A stretch of 45,352 nt of DNA from NCBI GenBank assembly GCA_027729805.1, contig JAQCEO010000011.1, forward strand, positions 1 to 45,352, read 5' to 3'. Origin of the DNA: Actinomycetota bacterium. Its GTDB lineage: Bacteria > Actinomycetota > Actinomycetes > S36-B12. Shown in pieces: positions 8,321 through 16,198 of the stretch. The translations under genes were made by a program, and so were the position numbers. The stretch's first letter is position 1; every line of letters begins with the position of its first letter. Below the pieces are notes generated by a model. It was not told the DNA's origin. It ran no database searches and was given only the letters and a program-made list of their open reading frames with translations.

Positions 8321-9070
8321 ATGAGAAGAGCCATGATGAAGCAGCGCGTGAGTTTGTGGGTCGCACTAGGTGCTGGCCTGCTACTGACTTTGACCGGGCC
8401 AATCGCCGCGGCGCAGGCCAGCGATGATCCTTGGGTATCGCAAATTGGCACCTATACCTACTTGACAGCCCCGAATTACGACGGGCTGCTGCCCATCAAG
8501 GCGGCACTTAACGGGCAGACTATGGGTTTAGGCACCTTCGATGATCTCGATGGCGAACTCATCATGGTGGGCGGGTCGGTATATCGGGTCGGTATCGACG
8601 GGTTGCCGCAAATTGTTGAGATTTCGCGCACCACACCATTTTTCGAAGCGATCAAGTTTCAGCCTGAGAAGTCCGGGCCGGTCGCTCCGGGTACCACCTG
8701 CGCTAATTTATTGGCAGCTGTGAATGAGCTCGTGAAAGGCGCCGGTGGCATGGTTGCCGTTCGGGTGCGCGGTACGTTTACCGACCTAGTTACCCGAAGC
8801 GTACCGGCGCAAACTGCGCCCTATCCGCCGTTGAGTCAGGTGGTGGCAGGTCAAACTCTGTTTGCGCTAGGTCAGCGGGTTGCGGTGCTAGTTGGTTTTC
8901 GCACCGGAAACGACTTGGCGGGCACCGGCGCACCGGGCCTGCACCTGCACGGCTTGACCGCCGATCGCACAGCGGGCGGCCATGTCATCTCCTGCGTGGC
9001 TGGCCCCGACGTTCAGCTATCGGTGCAACGCACCGCCGGCGTTCAGATCCTCGGGGTGCCGGCGGGTTGA
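8321..9070 (+). CDS. budA: acetolactate decarboxylase with a signal peptide
   Basis: Converts 2-acetolactate to acetoin. The mature part begins WVSQIGTYTYLTAPNYDG, followed by MGLGTFDDLDGELIMVGG and later LHLHGLTADRTAGGHV. His208, His210 and His221 (counting from ATG 8321) have the H-x-H-x10-H spacing of the zinc ligands of Brevibacillus acetolactate decarboxylase. Arg150 in VRVRGTF may be the active-site arginine. Residues 1-32 are a Sec signal: basic n-region MRRAMMKQR, core VSLWVALGAGLLLTLTGPIAA, cleavage near AQA. Export is known for some Bacillus-group enzymes but is unusual elsewhere. ATG 8294 is an alternative start. The 3' end overlaps the convergent glycosyltransferase gene by 28 bases. 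No other 2,3-butanediol gene lies nearby. Confidence 0.85.
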   Translation: MRRAMMKQRVSLWVALGAGLLLTLTGPIAAAQASDDPWVSQIGTYTYLTAPNYDGLLPIKAALNGQTMGLGTFDDLDGELIMVGGSVYRVGIDGLPQIVEISRTTPFFEAIKFQPEKSGPVAPGTTCANLLAAVNELVKGAGGMVAVRVRGTFTDLVTRSVPAQTAPYPPLSQVVAGQTLFALGQRVAVLVGFRTGNDLAGTGAPGLHLHGLTADRTAGGHVISCVAGPDVQLSVQRTAGVQILGVPAG

Positions 9071-10221
9071 AAGCTGGTTTGCCCCAGTTCAGGGTGATCC
9101 AGCATTCGGCCCTTCCAGGTGATGGTGCCTCGGCGTTTGCGCGCGATTGATGCTGTTGTCAATCCCGCGAAAGTTGCAAGTGAGGCCGGGTGCGTGAGCG
9201 AATCTGGCCAAACCCGCTCGCCGGTCCGTCGAGCCACCAAAGCGCGCCCGACCACTCCACTTGCATAGCCAACTGCGCCCCACCGGCGGGTACCCGAATC
9301 CTTAGAAGTCAAAGTGGCGGCCGCGGGCAGCACGTAGATCAACACCATCGCCGCAATGCCACCAAGTGAACCTGGCCCACGGCCGAAGGCCGACCACAGG
9401 GATTTTGTATAACCCTCGTAGATCTCCTGCGCCCCCGTATACATCCGGCACTCGGCCATGTCACTGCCGTCAACCGGAATACCCCGGTAGCCATTGCGTT
9501 TCAGGTTCCGGAGCACTGCTACGTCTTCGAGAATGACATCGGCGACCGGCTCATGCCCACCGGAGGCTCGGTAGGCATCGGTGTCAATGATGAGGAATTG
9601 CCCGATAGCCGCGGACCAAGCCGGACTCTTCGAACGCTCTGCTAGTCGTAGTGGCAGTGTCGCGATCCATGACCAATTGACTAACGGCTGGGTAACCCGT
9701 TCTGCAAAAGTATGCGCCGCTTGCTTTGGGTATGGAGACACCAAATGCACCCCGGTTTGGCGCAGCATGGCGACTCCAGCGGCAACCGCATGCGGGTTCA
9801 AAGTTACGTCCGCGTCGACGAACACCAGCACCGAGCCGGTCGCTAGCCCACCGAGGCGCTGACAGGCCCAGGGTTTACCGAGCCAGCCCGGTGGCAATTG
9901 GCCACCGTTTCCTTGCACCAACCGCACCCGCGGGTCATCAGCGGCGACGCGGGCGATGGCAGAAGCTGTGCCGTCGGTTGAGCCGTCGTCGAGCACAAGG
10001 ATTTCAAAATCGGCTAATCCCTGCTGGTCTAGCAGTGACCGTAGGGTTGGTTCGACTCGATGAGCTTCATTTCGCACCGGCAATAAAATGGAGACGCGTT
10101 CACTGATTGGCGAACTAGGGGTGGACGGCTTCTTGATTAGGGCCAAGTTTAGGGCGATCTGGGCGGTGAGGGTGGCCGAGGCGAGGGAGCCGGCTGTTAC
10201 CAAGGCCCGAGTGATTCGCAC
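9043..10221 (-). CDS. family 2 glycosyltransferase, membrane-associated
   Basis: A 392-residue GT-A enzyme. After an N-terminal hydrophobic segment (ITRALVTAGSLASATLTAQIALNL in two halves), SILLPVRNEA begins the nucleotide-binding domain. DDGSTDG and the metal-binding VFVDADVTL follow, and DVILEDVAVLRNLKRNGYR supplies the ED acceptor-site motif with a downstream basic region. C-terminal hydrophobic stretches (GGIAAMVLIYVLPAAATL and the ASGVVGRALV area) would anchor it. The layout is like the carotenoid or hopanoid-associated GT2 proteins (CrtQ-like), so a lipid acceptor is likely but unproven. It overlaps budA tail-to-tail. Confidence 0.85.
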   Translation of the reverse strand: MRITRALVTAGSLASATLTAQIALNLALIKKPSTPSSPISERVSILLPVRNEAHRVEPTLRSLLDQQGLADFEILVLDDGSTDGTASAIARVAADDPRVRLVQGNGGQLPPGWLGKPWACQRLGGLATGSVLVFVDADVTLNPHAVAAGVAMLRQTGVHLVSPYPKQAAHTFAERVTQPLVNWSWIATLPLRLAERSKSPAWSAAIGQFLIIDTDAYRASGGHEPVADVILEDVAVLRNLKRNGYRGIPVDGSDMAECRMYTGAQEIYEGYTKSLWSAFGRGPGSLGGIAAMVLIYVLPAAATLTSKDSGTRRWGAVGYASGVVGRALVARRTGERVWPDSLTHPASLATFAGLTTASIARKRRGTITWKGRMLDHPELGQTSFQPAGTPRI

Positions 10222-10664
10222 GGGGCAAATATTAGCCGGATCTAGGTAGTGCCTACCCCAATCTGCACGAAAGATGCTCGGTAAGTTGCGCCCCTCCTCG
10301 GGTCGGGCTGGCCCTTAGGTGGAAGTGACTCCGGCGGCCTCTTCGGTGGCAAGGGCCGCAAGCGGCGCAATAAGCAGCAGGCCAACGGCCGCAACCTCGT
10401 TAGTGAAGCGGTCAGTCTAAATTCGGAGATGCCGCAGTGGGTGGAGAAGTCCAGCTACGGAAAGCGCGAGCGGGATAAGCTGGAGAGTCTGGGGAGTCCA
10501 GGATGGGCGGAAAAACTTCTAGATGGCGATTCTGAGGAAGACGGTTCACAAGCAAAAGATCAGAGGTCTTGCCGTGAACAACCGTACGGCCCCTCGACGA
10601 CCCCAAGGATTAGTTCACCTACGGGAAGAGAAACTAGGCTAGGCACCTATCGACGAGCCGGACC
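10222..10664. other. region without an intact gene, left side of the accessory zone
   Basis: About 440 bases between the glycosyltransferase start and the interrupted frame below. One plus frame is open from about 10280 to 10668 and encodes polar, Lys/Arg-rich sequence (GGKGRKRRNKQQANGRN, later WVEKSSYGKRERDKLE), but it changes character after residue 80 and has no plausible start signal. Another frame offers a coding-like stretch (DEPDHEANIDHAIDEAQAA, 10651-10710) that then continues in a third frame. I read this as decayed coding DNA. Confidence 0.45.
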
Positions 10665-10970
10665 ATGAGGCGAATATCGACCACGCTATCGACGAGGCGC
10701 AAGCGGCTAGGCCTGGAGGACGAGCTCCTCCATAAATACGACAACTACCAGAAACTGCGCTCCGACATCAAGAAAAATGTGCATTTGAAACCATAGAGCG
10801 AGTACAAAAAGGACACTATTGTGCGTAAGAAACTCAGGGAAGGCGATCTGATGAAACAGATGCTCATACCCGGAAGCTATGTGAACAGCGAGTTCGAAGG
10901 CCTCTATGCGATCTAAGGAAACAGAATCCAGCACGGCTACTACCGGGTGCTCGAAAAAAGTAAGTGGTGA
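10665..10970 (+). pseudogene. remnant reading frame interrupted by two stop codons
   Basis: From ATG 10665 to TGA 10970 the frame has convincing protein-like sequence broken only by TAG at 10794-10796 and TAA at 10914-10916: LEDELLHKYDNYQKLRSD, then EYKKDTIVRKKLREGDLMKQ, PGSYVNSEFEGLYA and NRIQHGYYRVLEKSKW. It is Lys, Glu and Tyr rich and clearly more AT-rich than either neighbour. I do not recognise the family. The two stops and the frame switch just upstream point to a decayed, transferred gene. Confidence 0.5.
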
Positions 10971-11015
10971 GCGGTTGACCCACGCTCCTTGCGCGATACG
11001 CGAACCGTCGCTGCC

Positions 11016-12254
11016 GTGAGCGGCCCTGCCCCCGCAACGTCCGAGGTGACGCTCCCTCGCACATCCGTCTATGCCCAGTTGCGGCAGACCCCGCGGGTGT
11101 TTGTGTTCATGGCCCTGCTGCTGGGTGGCGCCATCTCGCTGGGGTCCAAGGAGGTGGCGCGGTGGCAGTACCTCAATGAGGCCTTCGACTCTGAGTGGGG
11201 CCTGGGGTCGGCTGCTGCGATCTCGGCTGTCGCGGTCGCGGTCACGAGCCTGCTCCTCGGGCGGGTCATCGACCGTCGGGATCCCCGGCCGTTCCTCATG
11301 CTGGCACTGTCCCTCATGGCGGTCGGCAATCTCGCCGTCGCTCTCGTGCTCATCCCGGGCCCGATCTCTCCCGCCTGGGTCGTGTTCTCGTCGATCATCG
11401 ACGGTGTCGCCGTCGGCGCCTGGGGTGTGACGCTGCTCAAGACGCAGGCGGCTTTCGTTCGTCCCGGCGCCGAGGGCGCAGCCGAGATCGTCAACATCCT
11501 GCGGCTGGGCATCGGCGGTGTGATCGGTGGGGTGCTGGGCGGTATGAGCCCGGATCCGACCGCGACGCTGATCGTGGGCTCGACCTTGCTGTTGGCGACG
11601 GTCGTGGGCCTGCGGTGGGTCATGCGATCCATCACCCCGCGTGCGTCATCCCGGGGCCGCACCGGCATGGTCGCGGTCCTGGGCTACCTGCGCAGAACGT
11701 CGTCTCTGCGCGATCTGGTGACCATCGACCTCGCGCTGGCCTTCGTCATCCCCACGCAGGTGGTCAACCTCGTCCTGGTGGGTATGGATGCCCCTCAGGT
11801 CGCGAGCCTGAGCATCACGGCGGGCATGGTGGGCGTACTGGTTGGCCGTTTGGGCCTGACCGTCATCGGCTTCCGCGGAGATCCCCGTCGCCTCCTCACC
11901 ATCGCGACGGTGGGTCTGGTCGTGTCGCAGGTCGTGGCCGCGGTTGCCCTGACGGACGGATGGCTCATCAAACAGCTCCTCGTCCTCCCCGTGATCATCA
12001 TCATCGGATCGATCTTCAGCACGTATGCGCAGGGCGTGACGGCGTCGATCATCCAGCAGAAGGTGACAGAGGAGCACCGGGGCGGCCTCGCCTCCATCCT
12101 GGTCGCGGGGCGCTCTGTCCTCGTCTCGGTGGCGGCCCTCGGTGGGGCGGCTCTGGCGGTGGCGTGGGGCCCTCAGGTGTTCACCGCAGCTCTGGCCCTC
12201 GGACTCATCGTCCTTCTTGCGGCCTCACGCCGATTCGCCGCTGTTCCATCCTGA
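11016..12254 (+). CDS. MFS efflux-type transporter, very GC-rich
   Basis: A proton-coupled membrane transporter of about 412 residues with some 12 hydrophobic segments. LLLGRVIDRRDPRPFL after helix 2 is major facilitator motif A (G-R-x-x-D-R), and a weaker copy (GRLGLTVIGFRGDPRRLL) sits after helix 8. The large mid-loop at RSITPRASSRGRTG separates the two six-helix halves. GTG 11016 is taken as the start because the TTG at 10989 lacks any ribosome-binding site; neither is strong. Codon use is extremely G/C-ending (GTC, CTC, ATC, GGC), unlike genes on either side, which suggests recent transfer from a high-GC actinobacterium. A substrate cannot be named. Confidence 0.8.
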   Translation: MSGPAPATSEVTLPRTSVYAQLRQTPRVFVFMALLLGGAISLGSKEVARWQYLNEAFDSEWGLGSAAAISAVAVAVTSLLLGRVIDRRDPRPFLMLALSLMAVGNLAVALVLIPGPISPAWVVFSSIIDGVAVGAWGVTLLKTQAAFVRPGAEGAAEIVNILRLGIGGVIGGVLGGMSPDPTATLIVGSTLLLATVVGLRWVMRSITPRASSRGRTGMVAVLGYLRRTSSLRDLVTIDLALAFVIPTQVVNLVLVGMDAPQVASLSITAGMVGVLVGRLGLTVIGFRGDPRRLLTIATVGLVVSQVVAAVALTDGWLIKQLLVLPVIIIIGSIFSTYAQGVTASIIQQKVTEEHRGGLASILVAGRSVLVSVAALGGAALAVAWGPQVFTAALALGLIVLLAASRRFAAVPS

Positions 12255-12666
12255 TGCGCCCGTGTCTCCCGCCGTTCCCTCGGTAGGCACGATCACGGCG
12301 CCATTGGCGAGTTAGAAGCCCGTGGACGCAACGCTCGCATCCGGGTCCGGGTCAATCCTGCTGATCATGAAGGCCCTACCCTGAGCGTCTCGTGCTGCCC
12401 CGAGTGCGGCGAGCTTCCGGCGTCCGTCAGCGGGGTCTGGCACGGGGCGTCAATGTTAAAGCCCAGGAGTGCCACCGCAGTCACCGCAGGTGTAGTGGCT
12501 CCTCGGTCACGTCAATACTCGAACCACTTTGGACCTGTACTGGCATCTACTGCACTATGTCTCGGTAGAGATCACCGATGCAGTTGCAGGCAGCCTCTCG
12601 CAAAAGCGGTTAGTGCACTAACAACCGAATCAGGCATCGACAAGTACGATTTGATGAGGGAACAGC
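12255..12666. other. gene-poor stretch between the GC-rich transporter and the tRNA repeat
   Basis: The first half remains GC-rich. One plus frame (about 12272-12530) reads HDHGAIGELEARGRNARIRV, then SVSCCPECGELPASVSGVWH, with a CPEC knuckle like half of a zinc ribbon, but there is no start, no second Cys pair, and composition shifts at about 12460. The rest looks non-coding. Probably remnants of the DNA that brought the transporter. Confidence 0.35.
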
Positions 12667-12704
12667 GCGCCCGGAGGGACTCGAACCCCCAACCGACAGG
12701 GTAG
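12667..12704 (-). repeat. distal attachment-site repeat (orphan tRNA-Arg 3' half)
   Basis: This 38-bp stretch beginning gcgcccggagggactcgaac is identical to 19714-19751. It corresponds to the tRNA from the last anticodon-loop bases through the T arm to the end of the acceptor stem. The bases on either side differ from the intact copy (c versus t before, ggc versus aaa after), so the repeat is exactly delimited. Confidence 0.85.
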
Positions 12705-13479
12705 GGCAAAGAGTTTCACCGTGTGTGAGTAAGTTCAATTTTGTGAGGAAGTCGTCTCATTGCATCTCACCTTGACTCCTTATGTTCCACCTTGGGTAGG
12801 TGTCAGGTAGGTGTCAAAATGAGACTAGGGGCATCTGGCATTATCGTGGGGTGGGTCCGGCTCGAAACGACTCCATTTGTCGAGATATTCATTGCTTTTA
12901 GACCGGTCGCGGCGCTTACCTGGTGCGGTAGTTTTCTTCTCCTACCTGAAAAAAGTTGGGTGTTCACTGAGTGATAGACAGATTCCTTCCCTAATGGTTT
13001 ATTGCGGTGTATCGTTTCGGTAACTACTTAATGTGCTTGGGGGCTGTCTGTGGTTAAAGAAGGAACGAGGCGGGACCTAAATTCACGAGCGACACGGATC
13101 AGAACTGAGTGATCGTGGGATCCGAATCTTGGTGCTAGAAAGCCCGGGTAGGACTAATTCTCCTTGTGGCATCCTGCGCGGATATTGAATGGCCTTCTAA
13201 CTCATTCTTCTGAAAACCTTGCAGTCGTGGAGCGAAGAAGAAATGTGAGTTGGTCTGGGTCCAAAATTTGGCGACGAGGTACTGCCTTGACTTCAGGATG
13301 GGTTGAGGCTGACAGATTTAGCGATACTGCCAGTCCGATACCGATTTCCGCTGCCTCCCTTTGAATGGCGGGAAGGTCGATTTCCCTGACTTGTTGAACA
13401 TCCTGACGCTGTTCTGGCTGAAGTGCCACGGACTCGTCAGGTATGTACAAAAGGAGCCAAGAGAAGGTGCAGCGGTGTA
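12705..13479. other. gene-free left arm of the island
   Basis: No convincing gene. The first 150 bases hold a perfect tandem pair of ggtaggtgtca (12795-12816), which could be integrase arm-binding sites. Further on, one frame from about 13322 to 13479 reads CLPLNGGKVDFPDLLNILTL and LKCHGLVRYVQKEPREGAAV before a TAG, in the same frame as the polymerase fragment that follows, so it may be the decayed upstream portion of that gene. The base composition is lower in GC than the chromosome around it. Confidence 0.4.
12795..12816 (+). repeat. tandem 11-bp direct repeat near the attachment site
   Basis: Two adjacent perfect copies of ggtaggtgtca lie 91 bases inside the island edge. Short direct repeats at this distance from an att core are typical of arm-type sites of tyrosine integrases; that role is inference. 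Confidence 0.4.
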
Positions 13480-14521
13480 GGGCGGCCTGCGCGGCCGAGC
13501 GGTTGATTCAACCCCAACGCAAGCCACAATCCCAAGTGTTACTGGTTACGCTCCTGACTCCCTGTACGCAAAACGTGAAGATCAGATTCGTCTCCTCCTT
13601 GATGAAATGTGTTCCGTTGGAGTTCGTATTGATCAGGGTGCCCTCCACGACCAACTTAGGAAAGATGATTGCTCAGAAACTGTCAGAAGCATTTCTCGGT
13701 CTTTGAAGGGTGAGCGGGTATTTCCCAGTTTCAGTGTCTCGGAACTCACCGGCAGGATTTCTTTCAAGAAGCCGAACTTGGGGAGTCTGGCTAAGGATCC
13801 TGCCCGAGGTGAGCGTTCTTTGGTTATAGCCGAGCAAGGGCATGTGCTCTTTACGGCTGATATGGCCCAGATTGAGGCGCGTGTTGTCGCTGGGCTGTGT
13901 CAGGACCCGGAGTACATGGATCAGTTCGCACCAGGTCGCGATGTCCACGCCGAAATGGCTGAGCGTCTTTTGGGTGGTGCATCTCATCGCGAGACAGCGA
14001 AGAAGCTTTACGGCATGGACTCACGAACATACGGTGAACCCACGGAACTCCGGTGGCGTACCGGTGGCCAGATTCGACACGGCATGCCCGTGGCCATGGA
14101 GCACTGGGCCGCGCTGGAAGCAGCGCTTGTTCGGATCCACCTCGACTCTCTACTTGATCCCCCGCCCGACTGGCTCGTGCCGCTGTCGTGTTCGGAGTAT
14201 CTGAATTTGCTGGAACTGCCTCCTGAAGTTGCGGACGCTTTGCACGGTTGGCTCATCATGATGACGGGTGCCAATCCCGATCTCTTGTCTGTGCTGGACC
14301 CCTTGGGCGTGATCGCGGAGCATCACGGCGTCGTCGGGCTCCTCACTTCCCTGCGCGCCAGTCCGATCCCGGGGTGGCAAGAGTTGGCCGGCAGGATGGC
14401 TGCGGGAAGTGCGGCGCAGGTGCGGCTTGCCTCGGCGGTGGTTGGGGTCCAACGCACCTCTCAGCCATTTTGGTTGCCTGCTCGGTTACTCGTCAGTAGT
14501 ATGGAGTATGGTCTTGTATAG
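13480..14521 (+). pseudogene. DNA polymerase A family fragment fused to unrelated sequence
   Basis: The frame is open from just after a TAG at about 13478 to TAG 14521; the first ATG is 13607. The left part contains polymerase I hallmarks: LTGRISFKKPNLGSLAKDP (the pre-motif A segment usually reading TGRLSSxxPNLQNIP) and motif A, LFTADMAQIEARVVAGL, followed by FAPGRDVHAEMAERL. The catalytic Asp and the QIE triplet are present. After ETAKKLYGMDS the expected motif B and C blocks never appear. Instead a more GC-rich stretch begins near 14025, with sequence such as MEHWAALEAALVRIHLD that I cannot assign. So the polymerase palm is cut and the product cannot replicate DNA. Phage or plasmid origin is likely. 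Confidence 0.65.
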
Positions 14522-15611
14522 GGCTACATTCATTGTGGCGATCTTGGCGCTTGTGAGCGCATCCGTCTCACTTCCTGCCGCAGCGACGTCAGGCACTCGA
14601 GTTCCGACAAAGGTGAGCCCGCCCTCTCAGCAATACGTAATGGCCTTTCATGGCTGCAAGACGGGTTCGGGGGACTGCAATAATCCGTCGAGCCACGAAG
14701 TCTATTTGGCGCAGAGCAACGACGGTGCTTCATGGAGTTTGGTTCCAGGTTGGGAGCCGCGAGATGGCTCAGTCCCAGACGTGTTGAGGCGCGGAGACAC
14801 GCTTTATGTGATTTCAACCGGTGGGGTGAGCCGACTCAATATGCAAACAGGGGACGTAACTCACGAACAGGTCAAAATAGAGGGTGGAGAACTTTGGGTC
14901 GACCCTTCCCTAGCCCAATTACCGGACGGGCGGCTGGTGATGTTCTACCTTCCCGGAATCATGGGTCAAGATCCAGCTTCATGCGCCCCCGGAGAGGGAT
15001 CGTGTACCAGGCAAATCAAGTCGGCGGTTGAAGTCCCGGGAAGCAACGGAACGGTGTTCCGCGCAGATTCTGGAGCGAGGGTTACCGAGACGATTACGGG
15101 AGGGGTTTTCAGCGATCCGGATATTTTCTCCAATGGTTCGGAGTGGGTTTTATATGTGTCGCGTGGGCAGTCCATAAATGCCTACACCTCAGCAAACCTG
15201 CAGGGCACCTTTAGTTTTCGAGGCCCCGTCTCGCAAAACCAAGGCGGGGTTGGTTCAGGCATGTCGACCTCTCAGGGAGGCGTGCAGACTTTTGCTCATT
15301 CCTCAACGCGCGATTCCAGCGTGATTGTGCGTGGCGAATCTGCGACCGGCACAACGCCGATCGCCACCTTTGCAACTGTCATCACAGGTCCATCCATTGG
15401 ACTGGGAAATTATGTGGCTAGCCCCGGAGTCGCCTTGAATAGTCCAGGCATCACCTGTGAGCTTTGTAATGCTTCTTCGTCAGCGCAGACAAGTACGGTC
15501 GTCAAGAAGCGGATCAAATGTGTTAAAGGTAATAAGACTAAATTCGTAAGTGGAGTCAAGCCTAAGTGCCCGAAGGGATTCAATAAGGTGGGCAAGACGG
15601 TGAAATTATGA
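14508..15611 (+). CDS. secreted beta-propeller (sialidase/GH43-like) protein with Cys/Lys-rich tail
   Basis: A 367-residue product from ATG 14508 (GGAG at 14503-14506; ATG 14501 is out of frame). LYRATFIVAILALVSASVSL plus PAAA is a Sec signal. The mature part has repeated propeller-like units: SHEVYLAQSNDGASWSLVPG, VPDVLRRGDTLYVISTGG, WVDPSLAQLPDGRLVMFYLP and GVFSDPDIFSNGSEWVLYVS, with the DP(D/S) motifs seen in five-bladed glycosidase-type propellers. The C terminus, KKRIKCVKGNKTKFVSGVK then PKCPKGFNKV, is a short basic two-Cys module, perhaps for wall binding. The catalytic role is unproven. A fragment of a related gene lies antisense just downstream at 15664-15893. Confidence 0.75.
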   Translation: MVLYRATFIVAILALVSASVSLPAAATSGTRVPTKVSPPSQQYVMAFHGCKTGSGDCNNPSSHEVYLAQSNDGASWSLVPGWEPRDGSVPDVLRRGDTLYVISTGGVSRLNMQTGDVTHEQVKIEGGELWVDPSLAQLPDGRLVMFYLPGIMGQDPASCAPGEGSCTRQIKSAVEVPGSNGTVFRADSGARVTETITGGVFSDPDIFSNGSEWVLYVSRGQSINAYTSANLQGTFSFRGPVSQNQGGVGSGMSTSQGGVQTFAHSSTRDSSVIVRGESATGTTPIATFATVITGPSIGLGNYVASPGVALNSPGITCELCNASSSAQTSTVVKKRIKCVKGNKTKFVSGVKPKCPKGFNKVGKTVKL

Positions 15612-15663
15612 CAACTTCAATTTATACGCAAAACCAGAGGCTTCGCGTGGCACTTCAAGGTAA

Positions 15664-15893
15664 CTATTTTCTTGGAACGACCGGACGGGTCGACTTTGCG
15701 GCTTTGATACCGAACTCACCGCCACCAAGGTCAGCGCCGTAATACATGATCCATGATTTCTTGTCCAGCCGGACGATATCAGGATCCCCGCCCCCCTGGA
15801 TTACTGACTTCTCACCCGTGAAGGAAATACCATTCCTGCTGGTCGATACCAGGATTCCGTAAAAGCTGTTGCCTACCGTCGATCTATGTCACC
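15664..15893 (-). pseudogene. 3' fragment of a second beta-propeller gene
   Basis: The minus strand encodes FYGILVSTSRNGISFTG, then GGGDPDIVRLDKKSWIMYYG and the end KSTRPVVPRK followed by TAG (15664-15666). The SDPDI/W-x-x-Y core resembles the upstream secreted propeller protein, so it is a relative on the opposite strand. The frame is closed by a TGA upstream at about 15894, exactly where the integrase remnant begins, so the 5' part is missing. No start or signal peptide remains. Confidence 0.6.
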
Positions 15894-16197
15894 CTTTTGG
15901 TTTGACGAAGGCTGGGTGTTTCCATCCGGTGCCGGAACTGTACGCGACGCACATAACTTGCGGACCTTCCTCAAGCGTACATTCCCAGATTGGCCACACG
16001 TATTTCATGGCTTCGGTCATTGGTTTATTTCCATTGGTTTATCTGACTCGGGTACGGGTTCAATGCAAGTCTCAAGGCTTGTGGGGCATAAATCGACCAA
16101 GACCACGACCGATCGGTACGGCCACTTGCTTGAAGAGGGTGCAACGAAGGTGAGGCGGTCGAGTCCATACCGATTCGACTTGGGGAGTACCAGTTGA
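15886..16197 (+). pseudogene. tyrosine recombinase/integrase remnant, catalytic domain only
   Basis: About 103 residues. GWVFPSGAGTVRDAHNLRTF precedes the box II region. LVGHKSTKTTTDRYGHLLEE is the canonical C-terminal block, with the GH motif and the nucleophile Tyr of DRYGHL. The usual H-x-x-R of box II reads HGFG instead, so the catalytic Arg appears replaced by Gly; one base change (cgt to ggt) would do it. The N-terminal DNA-binding domain and the first catalytic Arg are absent. This is the decayed recombinase that presumably inserted the island. Confidence 0.75.
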
Positions 16198-16198
16198 G

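Noticed and set aside
11195-12286. A 363-residue open frame overlapping the MFS gene in another frame
   Set aside because: The sequence is Arg/Gly/His-rich low-complexity typical of an out-of-frame reading of very GC-rich DNA; the transporter frame has clear membrane helices and motif A.
13202-13450. An 82-residue minus-strand frame in the left arm of the island
   Set aside because: No start signal or recognisable family; the opposite strand has a frame continuous with the polymerase fragment, so this is more likely a shadow.
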